Positions 55,232-62,144 of a DNA stretch of 64,000 nucleotides are shown piece by piece. Numbering within the stretch: position 1 is the stretch's first letter; every line of letters starts with the position of its first letter. The notes under the pieces are model-generated. The model did not search any database and was not told the DNA's origin. It saw only the letters and a list, made by a program, of their open reading frames with translations. A program made the position numbers and the translations under genes. Source of the DNA: Acidovorax sp. FJL06 (GTDB lineage: Bacteria > Pseudomonadota > Gammaproteobacteria > Burkholderiales > Burkholderiaceae_C); the NCBI RefSeq assembly GCF_003852545.1, contig NZ_QAJR01000034.1, forward strand, positions 51,938 to 115,937, read 5' to 3'.

Positions 55232-55251
55232 CCAGGCCGCCGTTAGCATGG
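55232..55251 (-). promoter_or_regulatory. ANTAR-type hairpin P1
   Basis: On the RNA: CCAUGCU, hexaloop AACGGC, GGCCUGG, with one U-C mismatch and a U-G closing pair. The loop is identical to that of P2. It would start about seven bases after the predicted transcript start. Confidence 0.7.
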
Positions 55252-55266
55252 AACGCTCTTGGGATG

Positions 55267-55282
55267 AGCAAGTTCCGTACCG
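55267..55282 (-). promoter_or_regulatory. sigma-54-like promoter of the FNT gene
   Basis: CGGTACGGAACTTGCT on the minus strand: GG and GC are ten bases apart as required, and the -12 part TTGCT is perfect. Two mismatches to TGGCACG in the -24 part. It would place the RNA start near 55257. Fits nitrogen control. Confidence 0.55.
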
Positions 55283-55389
55283 TGGCTAAAAGGGGTTTTC
55301 AGGCGTTCCGGGCCCGTTAAGGGGCACCCCAGCGGCGCGGGCCTGCACAAGGGCTGGGCACCGCACTGCACGGCACCAACTTGGGTCGG

Positions 55390-56703
55390 TCAGGGTTGCG
55401 GCTTGGGGGCCCGCTGGCCCTGCTGCGCAAACGCAAAATCCGGCAGCGACAGCGTGGCCTCGGCCACGTCCAGCAGGCGGCGATTCTGGTCCATCGAGGT
55501 TTTCTGCAGCACCCGGAAGGCCACCTCTTCATTCATGCCCAGCCGCGCCATCAGCACCCCCTTGGCCCGCTCGATCACCTTGCGCTCGTTGAGCGTGCGG
55601 CGGGCGGCGTCCAGCTCGGCCTCCATGCCGGCCATGCGCGCAGACTGGGTCTGCAGCAGGTCCACCAGCGAGGCCGATTCGCCCGTGTGGGCAGCCCCCA
55701 CCGGATCGGGCAGGGCCGAGGGCGCCAGGGCCATGTCAAAGAACCGGTCCACGGCATGGGTGCGCTGCGGCGGGTTGTCGCGCAGGCCGCGCAGCAGGCC
55801 CTTGGAGTCCTGCAGGTCCTGTTGGGCTTCGAGGATGCGCGCCTCGCAATCCTCGCGCAGGCGCTTGACCAGATCCACCTGCAGGTGCCACAGCGCATTG
55901 ATGCGCTCGGAACACACGTCGAACCAGGTGTCGCTGAGGTCGCTGTCGAGCGCCGCCCCCGGCCGGGCCACGCACAGCGCACGGCGCAGGCGCTCCAGCT
56001 GGGCCACGGCCGGCACCAGTTGCTGCTGCTCCCAACGCGCCCGCAGCGCGGGTTCGGCGAATTCGGCAAACACGCGCAGGCTGCGCTCCTGTGCATCGAT
56101 GAGGTGAATCACCCGCTGCTGGTGCGCTTCGTTGCTGCTGCCAGACGCATACAGCAGGGCCCCCAGGGCCCGCTCCTGGCCTGCCTCTTCCTCGGCCTGC
56201 ACCAGGTGCAGCAAGGCCACCAGCATGCGCGACACACTGGGCAGGCCCGCTGCATCGGCCACATGGAAGACCAGCTCGATCAACCCGGCGATGAGGTGGC
56301 TGTAGGCCGCCACGGAGTCGTGCGCCGTCATCGCCTGGCGCTCGATCTGGGTGCGCAGCGCCGGCAGCGACTCCAGGCCCAGCAAGGCCCACGCCATCAG
56401 CGACAGCGCCTTGGCGGTGGCGCCCTGCCCCGGCTCGATATGCTGCGCAAACACTTCACGCAGCCGCGCCTCCAGGGGCGCAACCTCCTCCATGACACGC
56501 AGCCGCACATCGGCAAACCGCTGGGCCTTGGATGCCAGGTACGCGCCCGAGACCCCCCGCTCCCGCTGCAGGCCCTGGATCAGTTGCCCGATCACATCCA
56601 CCAGCTCGGCGCGGCTGGCCAGGTGCCGCACGGCATCGATCTCCAGCTGCTTGGAGCGGAGCACAAGGTTCGATACGGACAAAGGCGCAGCCGGGTCTAG
56701 CAT
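55390..56703 (-). CDS. nitrate/nitrite-sensing ANTAR antiterminator (NasR-like)
   Basis: 437 residues. The N-terminal all-helical NIT sensor domain (about 30-290) is typical for nitrate/nitrite binding (QLIQGLQRERGVSGAYLAS near 42-60). A C-terminal ANTAR RNA-binding domain (about 350-420) carries LNERKVIERAKGVLMARLGMNEEVAFRVLQKTSMDQNRRLLDVAEA spread over that span. By analogy with Klebsiella NasR it should bind two hexaloop hairpins in a leader and prevent termination when ligand is present. The matching leader lies directly downstream before the FNT gene. Located 63 bases after nirD. Confidence 0.9.
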   Translation of the reverse strand: MLDPAAPLSVSNLVLRSKQLEIDAVRHLASRAELVDVIGQLIQGLQRERGVSGAYLASKAQRFADVRLRVMEEVAPLEARLREVFAQHIEPGQGATAKALSLMAWALLGLESLPALRTQIERQAMTAHDSVAAYSHLIAGLIELVFHVADAAGLPSVSRMLVALLHLVQAEEEAGQERALGALLYASGSSNEAHQQRVIHLIDAQERSLRVFAEFAEPALRARWEQQQLVPAVAQLERLRRALCVARPGAALDSDLSDTWFDVCSERINALWHLQVDLVKRLREDCEARILEAQQDLQDSKGLLRGLRDNPPQRTHAVDRFFDMALAPSALPDPVGAAHTGESASLVDLLQTQSARMAGMEAELDAARRTLNERKVIERAKGVLMARLGMNEEVAFRVLQKTSMDQNRRLLDVAEATLSLPDFAFAQQGQRAPKPQP

Positions 56704-56766
56704 GCAAGGTTCCTGGGTGGTGTGTACGCAGCGCTGCGGAAATGCAGCAACCTGGTTGCCATTGTG

Positions 56767-57126
56767 TCAGGCGGCCACCGCCACGCTGACACGGCCACCC
56801 ACGGCGCGCACGCTGTGGGCGTTTACCGATTGCTCTGGCGCCTCCAAGCATTCGCCGGTCTGCAGGTCAAAGTGGTTCTTGTACAGCGGTGAGGCCACCA
56901 CCACGCGGTCGCCAATGCTGCCCACCAGGCCCCGGGCCAGCACGCTGGCACCGGACTTGGGGTCCACGTTGTCGATGGCAAAAAAACGGTCGGCATCGAC
57001 ACGGAACACCGCCACGTGGCGGTTGGCCACCAGGGCGCATACGCCGGTGCTGGGCAGGATGTCATCAACCGCACAGATGTCGGTCCAGGCAAGGGCGGCG
57101 GTGCTGTTCATGGGGAGTGCACTCAT
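56767..57126 (-). CDS. nirD: nitrite reductase (NADH) small subunit
   Basis: 119-residue Rieske-fold subunit of cytoplasmic assimilatory nitrite reductase. The family layout is clear (WTDICAVDDILPSTGVCALVANRHVAVFRV and the C-terminal SPLYKNHFDLQTGECLE), but the Cys/His ligands of true Rieske proteins are absent, as usual for NirD. It starts 20 bases after the nirB stop. ATG 57126 (MSALPMNSTAALAW) is chosen; a later Met six residues in is possible. Confidence 0.93.
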   Translation of the reverse strand: MSALPMNSTAALAWTDICAVDDILPSTGVCALVANRHVAVFRVDADRFFAIDNVDPKSGASVLARGLVGSIGDRVVVASPLYKNHFDLQTGECLEAPEQSVNAHSVRAVGGRVSVAVAA

Positions 57127-57146
57127 GGTTTTTCGTCTTTCTTCAA

Positions 57147-59690
57147 TCAAGCAGCCTGGCGAATGGGAATGACCTTGGCCGAAGCCTGGCCGCGCTCCTC
57201 GGCGCGCGCCGGGCGGATCTGGCCACGCTCCTCCACGAAAAGCACGTTCTCGTCGCCCTGGTCGCTGTTCACAAAAGAGCGGAAGCGCTTGCGCGTCTCG
57301 GGGTCGGTCACGGCCGCCTTCCACTCGCACTGGTAAGTGGCCACCACGTGCTGCATCTGGGCTTCGAGCTCGGCGCACAGGCCCAGGCTGTCCTTTTGCA
57401 GCACGTCCTGGAGGTAGGCCAGGCCACCCTCCAGGTTCTCGTGCCAGGTGCTGGTGCGCTGCAGCCGGTCGGCCGTACGCACATAGAACATCAGCACCCG
57501 GTCGATCATGCGCACCAGGTCTTCCTTGGACAGGTCGGACGCGAACAGCTCGGCATGGCGCGGCTTCATGCCGCCGTTGCCGCAGATGTAGAGGTTCCAG
57601 CCCTTCTCGGTGGCGATGACGCCGATGTCCTTGCCCTGGGCTTCGGCGCATTCGCGTGTGCAGCCCGAGACGCCGAACTTGATCTTGTGCGGGGCGCGCA
57701 GGCCCTTGTAGCGGTTCTCCAGCTCCACGGCCAGGCCCACGCTGTCTTGCACGCCGTAGCGGCACCAGGTGGAGCCCACACAGCTCTTCACCGTGCGCAG
57801 GGATTTGCCGTAGGCGTGGCCGGACTCGAAACCAGCGGCGATCAGCTCTTCCCAGATCAAGGGCAGCTGTTCCACCCGCGCACCGAACATGTCCACGCGC
57901 GCACCGCCCGTGACCTTGGTGTACAGGCCGTATTTCTTGGCCACCTGGCCCACGGCGATCAGGCCGTCGGGCGTGACCTCGCCGCCGGGCATGCGCGGCA
58001 CCACCGAATAGGTGCCGTCCTTCTGGATGTTGCCCAGAAAATAATCGTTGCTGTCCTGCAGGCCGGCCAGTTCCTTCTTGAGCACGAACTCGTTCCAGCA
58101 CGAGGCGAGCACGCTGGCCGCCACGGGCTTGCAGATGTCGCAGCCCATGCCCTTGCCGTGCTGGGCCAGCAGGTCGTCAAAGCTCTTGATGTTGCCCACG
58201 CGCACCAGGTGGTAGATCTCCTGGCGCGAGTATGCGAAGTGCTCGCAGATATGGTTGTTCACGGCCATGCCGCAGCGCGCCATCTCGGCCTTCATGACCT
58301 GGGTGACCAGGGGCACGCAACCGCCGCAGGTGGCACCGGCCTTGGTGCAGGCCTTCATTTCTGCAATGGTGCAGGCGCCGTTGCCCACGGCTTCGCAGAT
58401 GCCCGCCTTGGTGACGTTGTTGCACGAGCAGATCTGCGCCGTGTCGGGCAATGCGTCCACGCCCAAGCCGGGCTTGGCCTTGCCGTCGCTGGACGGGAAG
58501 ATCAGGAACTCGGGGTCCTCGGGCAGCGTTATGCCGTTGAGCGCCATCTGCAGCAGCGTGCCGTATTCGCTGGCATCGCCGATCAGCACGGCGCCCAGCA
58601 GCTGCTTGCCGTCTTCGCTGATGACGATCTTTTTGTAGACCTGGCGGCGCTCGTCCACGTACTGGCAGCTGCGGCTGTGGGGTGTCTTGCCATGCGCGTC
58701 GCCGATGCTGGCCACGTCCACGCCCATGAGCTTGAGCTTGGTGCTCATGTCGGCGCCGACAAAGGCGGCGTCAGCGTCGCCTGCGATGTGGCGCGCCGCC
58801 ACGCGCGCCATGTCGTAGCCCGGTGCCACCAGGCCAAAGGTCTGCTCATTCCACGACGCGCATTCGCCGATGGCATACACATTGTGATCACTAGTGCGGC
58901 AGGCACTGTCGATGGCCACGCCGCCGCGCGGGCCGATGGCCAGCACGCACTGGCGGGCCAGTTCATCGCGCGGGCGGATGCCGGCGGAGAACACGATCAT
59001 GTCGGTCTCCAGGTACGAATCGTCCGCGAACTTCATGCGATGGCGTGCGCGCGCACCATCCGTGATCTCCTGGGTGTTGCGGCCGGTGTGCACCTGCACG
59101 CCCAACTCCTCGATCTTGGCCTTCAGCACACGCCCGCCGCCCTCATCGACCTGCACAGCCATCAGGCGGGGCGCAAACTCGACCACATGGGTTTGCAGGC
59201 CCATGTCCCGCAGCGCCTTGGCGCACTCCAGACCCAGCAGCCCGCCCCCCACCACCACGCCCGTCTTGGACTTGGCGCCCGAGGCCTGCATGGCCTCCAG
59301 GTCTTCGATGGTGCGGTAGACAAAGCAATGGTCGCGATCACGCCCCGGCACCTGCGGCACAAACGGGTTGGACCCCGTGGCAAGCACCAGCTTGTCGTAA
59401 GGGAAGACCTCGCCACTGACCGTGGTCACGGTGCCGATGCGCCGGTCAATGGACGCAGCACGTGTCCCCAGGCGCAGCGAAAAGCCTGTGCGTTCAAAGA
59501 AACCGGATTCGACCAACGACAGGTCCTCTGCCGTCTTGCCGCTGAAAAATTCGGACAGGTGCACCCGGTCGTATGCCGCCCGGGGCTCTTCGCACAACAC
59601 CGTCACGTCCACATGGGACAGGCCCGTTTCTGCCAGGCTCTCCAGGAACTTGTGGCCCACCATGCCGTGGCCAATAAGAACAATCTTCAT
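57147..59690 (-). CDS. nirB: nitrite reductase (NADH) large subunit
   Basis: 847-residue enzyme reducing nitrite to ammonium with NADH. An N-terminal FAD/NAD(P)-binding domain (about 1-330, starting KIVLIGHGMVGHKF) is followed by a BFD-like [2Fe-2S] region (CSCNNVTKAGIC ... CTKAGATCGGC) and the ferredoxin-like and siroheme/[4Fe-4S] domains, with Cys pairs in CVGSTWC and GCTREC. ATG 59690 is preferred because GCAGGA lies about nine bases upstream; an ATG three codons earlier has none. First gene of nirB-nirD-antiterminator-FNT-kinase. No nitrate reductase gene is in the window. Confidence 0.96.
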   Translation of the reverse strand: MKIVLIGHGMVGHKFLESLAETGLSHVDVTVLCEEPRAAYDRVHLSEFFSGKTAEDLSLVESGFFERTGFSLRLGTRAASIDRRIGTVTTVSGEVFPYDKLVLATGSNPFVPQVPGRDRDHCFVYRTIEDLEAMQASGAKSKTGVVVGGGLLGLECAKALRDMGLQTHVVEFAPRLMAVQVDEGGGRVLKAKIEELGVQVHTGRNTQEITDGARARHRMKFADDSYLETDMIVFSAGIRPRDELARQCVLAIGPRGGVAIDSACRTSDHNVYAIGECASWNEQTFGLVAPGYDMARVAARHIAGDADAAFVGADMSTKLKLMGVDVASIGDAHGKTPHSRSCQYVDERRQVYKKIVISEDGKQLLGAVLIGDASEYGTLLQMALNGITLPEDPEFLIFPSSDGKAKPGLGVDALPDTAQICSCNNVTKAGICEAVGNGACTIAEMKACTKAGATCGGCVPLVTQVMKAEMARCGMAVNNHICEHFAYSRQEIYHLVRVGNIKSFDDLLAQHGKGMGCDICKPVAASVLASCWNEFVLKKELAGLQDSNDYFLGNIQKDGTYSVVPRMPGGEVTPDGLIAVGQVAKKYGLYTKVTGGARVDMFGARVEQLPLIWEELIAAGFESGHAYGKSLRTVKSCVGSTWCRYGVQDSVGLAVELENRYKGLRAPHKIKFGVSGCTRECAEAQGKDIGVIATEKGWNLYICGNGGMKPRHAELFASDLSKEDLVRMIDRVLMFYVRTADRLQRTSTWHENLEGGLAYLQDVLQKDSLGLCAELEAQMQHVVATYQCEWKAAVTDPETRKRFRSFVNSDQGDENVLFVEERGQIRPARAEERGQASAKVIPIRQAA

Positions 59691-59822
59691 GCTTTTCATC
59701 CTGCAATGGCCCGGTGCGCCGCTGGGGGGTGGATACAGGATGCGCGCCTCGGTGCCCATCCAGGGCAACGTGGCAACTCACCCTCCGCAGACAGCACGGG
59801 GCGTGGGTTGGAACAACCAAAC

Positions 59823-59842
59823 GATGGGCCAGCGTGCCCATC
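59823..59842 (-). terminator. weak terminator-like hairpin in the nirB leader
   Basis: GATGGGC / GCCCATC, seven pairs with a six-base loop, followed by GTTTGGTTGTT on the minus strand. The U-tract is interrupted. It lies 13 bases after the ANTAR-type hairpin and may be the attenuator for nirB. Confidence 0.35.
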
Positions 59843-59854
59843 ACTCGCTTGGGT

Positions 59855-59872
59855 TCCGCCATCTTTAGCGGA
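59855..59872 (-). promoter_or_regulatory. ANTAR-type hairpin in the nirB leader
   Basis: On the RNA: UCCGCU, hexaloop AAAGAU, GGCGGA; five Watson-Crick pairs and a U-G closing pair. The loop has A at position 1 and G at position 4. No convincing second hexaloop partner was found upstream. Confidence 0.45.
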
Positions 59873-59920
59873 GGATTTCATGGGGCCCGGGCAGCATTAC
59901 CGAAGGACCGGCAACATCAG

Positions 59921-59935
59921 AGCAATATCCATGCC
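59921..59935 (-). promoter_or_regulatory. sigma-54-like promoter of nirB
   Basis: GGCATGGATATTGCT on the minus strand: GG and GC ten bases apart and a perfect TTGCT. It would start RNA near 59911. Similar in form to the element before the FNT gene. Confidence 0.5.
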
Positions 59936-60236
59936 GATCTTTTCCACCCTGGGCGGGAAGCGTTGGGTGCCGATCCCGAGCGGGAACTGGCGCAGTCCAG
60001 GGTGTTTTGCAGCCGGCGGGGTTCAGGCGCATCAATGCGGTGCGCCGGGCATCCCCAACATGGGGAATCAACAGGGTTCACCCTCTTTGCGAACCCCTCG
60101 CACATGGTCGCTTTCTGGTTTGCAAACGGCGTCAACTCGGGCAGACTGCGAATCACGCGCTGCACGCCCTTTTCCTGGGAAACGCCGGCGCAAAACCCCA
60201 ACCATCGACAGCACCTCTCAACAGCAGATCATTACC

Positions 60237-60434
60237 ATGAGCGTGGAACGCAGAGTCGCCACAGACCGGCGCAGCGGCAAGGACCGACGACTAACAGAAG
60301 CAGGCCCCCCAACCAATTTTGAACGGCGGCGCAATGTCGAAGCGCGGCAGCCGGAGCTCACGGAGTTGCACCTGAGCGAAGATGAACTCAAGGCCCTGGG
60401 GTTTGCCCCCGGGAAATTCACGCCCCAGAAATAG
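60237..60434 (+). CDS. small basic protein with DRR motifs
   Basis: 65 residues beginning MSVERRVATDRRSGKDRRLTE, with the repeated RR-x-x-x-DRR-x-x-x-DRR pattern seen in N-termini of several proteobacterial regulators, then a short acidic helix LTELHLSEDELKALG. No membrane segment. The codon use is like that of its neighbours. It is divergent from nirB, with the control region between them. Function unknown; too small for a domain call. Confidence 0.6.
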   Translation: MSVERRVATDRRSGKDRRLTEAGPPTNFERRRNVEARQPELTELHLSEDELKALGFAPGKFTPQK

Positions 60435-60586
60435 GCTGGGGCATCGCAGCAGCGATGGTGGCGGAATAAGAACCTGTTCAAGGCGCTATGCGGGCAAACC
60501 GCAGCGCACCGCCCCCCAAAAAGAGTCGGACGACCAGCAGATCGCCGCCCCTCCTCAGATGCAGCCACCCAAAATGGTTGGCGCAG

Positions 60587-60608
60587 GCCCCGGGGCCCCG
60601 GGGCCCCG
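60587..60608. repeat. short GGGGCCCC tandem
   Basis: GGCCCC followed by two copies of GGGGCCCC, self-complementary, 14 bases past the end of the SSB-like gene. It could fold into a very stable hairpin but has no U-tract. The rest of the 187-base gap (60435-60621) shows nothing else. Confidence 0.5.
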
Positions 60609-60621
60609 CGCTCCCGAGCCA

Positions 60622-60939
60622 TCAGTCCCGGCCGCCCTCTTCAACCCCAGGCAACACGATCACACGGTGCGCCACCATGTCCAGGGCAGGCCGGGCGTTG
60701 CCCTGTTTGTCGGTCCACACACGCGGAGAGAGGCTGCCCGACAGCGCCACGGAGTCGCCGTCTTGCAGAGCACGCATGGCGGCACCGACCGCTGCATCGA
60801 ACGCAATCACATTGACAAACAGCAGCTCCCCATCGGCGGTGCTGGCGCGCACCTTGGCCAAGGTGAAGGTCTTGCCCGCCTTGTCCGTGCGCTGCCCGGT
60901 CTCGCCATACAGCCTTCCGGCCACCAATCCATCGATCAT
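60622..60939 (-). CDS. SSB-like OB-fold protein
   Basis: 105-residue protein with the SSB fold: MIDGLVAGRLYGETGQRTDKAGKTFTLAKVRAS at the N-terminus, LLFVNVIAFD, then QDGDSVALSGSLSPRVWTDKQGNARPALDMVAHRVIVL. It lacks the acidic C-terminal tip of full SSB (the tail ends EEGGRD), so it may bind single-stranded DNA without the usual partners. The frame extends further upstream, but ATG 60939 gives the conserved start. It resembles short SSB paralogues and PriB-like proteins. Confidence 0.8.
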   Translation of the reverse strand: MIDGLVAGRLYGETGQRTDKAGKTFTLAKVRASTADGELLFVNVIAFDAAVGAAMRALQDGDSVALSGSLSPRVWTDKQGNARPALDMVAHRVIVLPGVEEGGRD

Positions 60940-61113
60940 GAGGGTCCTCGGCCCACTGCGGGCGTTGCTTCGTTTCGTTGTGACACGCCGAACCCGAGAG
61001 GGAGCGCATTCCCTGCCAAGCACACAGGGCAGACCCATTCGGCCACAGCGCAAGTGGAATGGGCAGCGATCCGTCCATCCACCCAAAGTCGGCTTGATTT
61101 AAGGCATCAAAGC

Positions 61114-61147
61114 AAAAAAGCCCAGAACCTTTCGGTTCTGGGCTTTT
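61114..61147 (-). terminator. intrinsic terminator after tRNA-Pro
   Basis: Ten-base stem GCCCAGAACC (61120-61129) / GGTTCTGGGC (61134-61143), loop TTTC. It has a run of A before and TTTT after, so it should work in both directions; on the minus strand the tRNA transcript ends in a run of U. Confidence 0.9.
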
Positions 61148-61155
61148 GCTAACAA

Positions 61156-61232
61156 TGGTCGGCGTGGCGGGATTCGAACTCGCGACCCCTTGCACCCCAT
61201 GCAAGTGCGCTACCAGGCTGCGCTACACGCCG
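61156..61232 (-). tRNA. tRNA-Pro (GGG)
   Basis: 77 bases including encoded CCA. Acceptor CGGCGTG pairs with CACGCCG; D arm GCGC...GCGC with CAGCCTGGTA; anticodon loop ATGGGGT gives GGG, reading CCC; T arm GCGAGTTCGAATCTCGC-like. Closely matches E. coli tRNA-Pro(GGG). Confidence 0.95.
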
Positions 61233-61243
61233 ACAAGACTTAG

Positions 61244-61249
61244 ATTATA
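61244..61249 (-). promoter_or_regulatory. -10 box of tRNA-Pro
   Basis: Perfect TATAAT eleven bases before the tRNA. The -35 (near TCTGAA, 17 bases upstream) is weak. The following CTAAGTCTT matches the tRNA-Thr promoter. Confidence 0.65.
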
Positions 61250-61262
61250 TACACAAAAAACC

Positions 61263-61697
61263 TTAGTTCAGAGAAAGTAGCGCACGAATCTCAAATAACT
61301 CTTTGCGCACCGCATTGGAGTCCAATGCAAAGCCCACCGAAGGGATCGAAAGATCGTGCGCACTGTCCACCAGCATGCTGGGCAGCTCGCTATCAAACGG
61401 CTCCTTCGCGGCGTCGGCACCGGCCTCTTCACGCGCAGGGTGGGCCAGCTCCTGGAGGCGATTGCGGGCTCCGCTGATGGTGAAGCCCTGGTCGTACAGC
61501 AGGTCCCGGATACGGCGGATCATGAGCACCTCATGGTGCTGGTAGTAGCGCCGGTTGCCACGCCGCTTCATGGGGCGCAGTTGTGTGAACTCCTGCTCCC
61601 AATAGCGCAGCACATGGGGCTTGACGCCGCACAACTCCGCAACCTCACCAATCGTGAAGTATCGCTTGGCAGGAATGGAAGGAAGGGTGGTGCCCAT
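61263..61697 (-). CDS. MerR-family transcriptional regulator
   Basis: 144 residues. N-terminal MerR winged helix (about 12-80): YFTIGEVAELCGVKPHVLRYWEQEF, then MKRRGNRRYYQHHEVLMIRRI. The rest is helical and acidic with no cysteines for metal binding. Orthologues sit after ihfA in many proteobacteria; their target is not known to me. ATG 61697 is used because it starts the family N-terminus; an earlier start adds an unlikely leader. Followed by tRNA-Pro. Confidence 0.9.
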   Translation of the reverse strand: MGTTLPSIPAKRYFTIGEVAELCGVKPHVLRYWEQEFTQLRPMKRRGNRRYYQHHEVLMIRRIRDLLYDQGFTISGARNRLQELAHPAREEAGADAAKEPFDSELPSMLVDSAHDLSIPSVGFALDSNAVRKELFEIRALLSLN

Positions 61698-61794
61698 GGA
61701 ATGCGGATTCAAACCGGAAAGCCGACAAGCGTACTGCAGACGCGCCAATCCTGCCAGCCACCGGTCTTCTCCTCAGAACAAAATCGGTACACGT

Positions 61795-62121
61795 TCACAC
61801 CACGGCCGCGGTCTGGATCTGCTCCTTGAGCTTGCTGCTGGCATGAAAGGTCACCACCCGGCGCGCCTTGATGGGAATGGCCTCTCCCGTGCGCGGGTTG
61901 CGCCCGGGGCGCGGCGCCTTGGTGCGAATCTGGAAGTTGCCAAATCCCGAGAGCTTGACATCCTTGCCCTCGACCAGGCTCTGCGCAATCAGGTCGAAGA
62001 ACGCATCGATCATGTCCTTGGACTCGCGCTTGTTCAGGCCGATCTGATCGAACAGCAGATCCGCCAATTGCGCCTTGGTCAATGCCGGGGTTTCCAGGCT
62101 TTCGACAGCAAATTCGATCAC
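61795..62121 (-). CDS. ihfA: integration host factor alpha subunit
   Basis: DNA-bending protein, 108 residues with the GTG start at 62121 ([18 protein letters not shown]), chosen because AAGGAG (62136-62131) stands nine bases before it. ATG codons at 62142 and 62145, overlapping the pheT stop, would add seven or eight residues. The HU/IHF arm [18 protein letters not shown] with the intercalating Pro is near residue 75, and FGNFQIR is conserved. Part of pheT-ihfA-merR, the standard proteobacterial order. Confidence 0.93.
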   Translation of the reverse strand: MIEFAVESLETPALTKAQLADLLFDQIGLNKRESKDMIDAFFDLIAQSLVEGKDVKLSGFGNFQIRTKAPRPGRNPRTGEAIPIKARRVVTFHASSKLKEQIQTAAVV

Positions 62122-62144
62122 GGCAGCACTCTCCTTCAACATCA

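Larger units (their letters stand above)
55061..55389 (-). promoter_or_regulatory. leader region of the FNT gene: sigma-54-like promoter and ANTAR antitermination switch
   Basis: 329 bases without a gene, holding a compact control region. In transcription order: a -24/-12 element (55282-55267), hairpin P1 (55251-55232), a 48-base linker with a CTGCAG/CTGCAG stem, hairpin P2 (55183-55166), and an intrinsic terminator (55177-55117) whose 5' arm is shared with P2. The FNT start follows 56 bases later. Listed piece by piece below. Confidence 0.75.
59691..60236. other. nirB leader and divergent control region
   Basis: 546 bases without a clear gene between nirB (minus) and a small gene (plus). 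It contains a sigma-54-like promoter, one ANTAR-type hairpin, a hairpin with a weak U-tract, and two palindromes, ATCCCCA-ACA-TGGGGAT-like at 60051-60068 and GGGTTC-N11-GAACCC at 60074-60096, that may be activator sites. The untranslated leader of nirB would be about 220 bases. Confidence 0.6.

Noticed and set aside
59897-59914. TTGCCG-GTCCTT-CGGTAA hairpin as the first ANTAR hairpin of nirB
   Set aside because: The loop starts with G and has C at position 4, so it fails the A1/G4 rule, and the predicted transcript start falls inside it.
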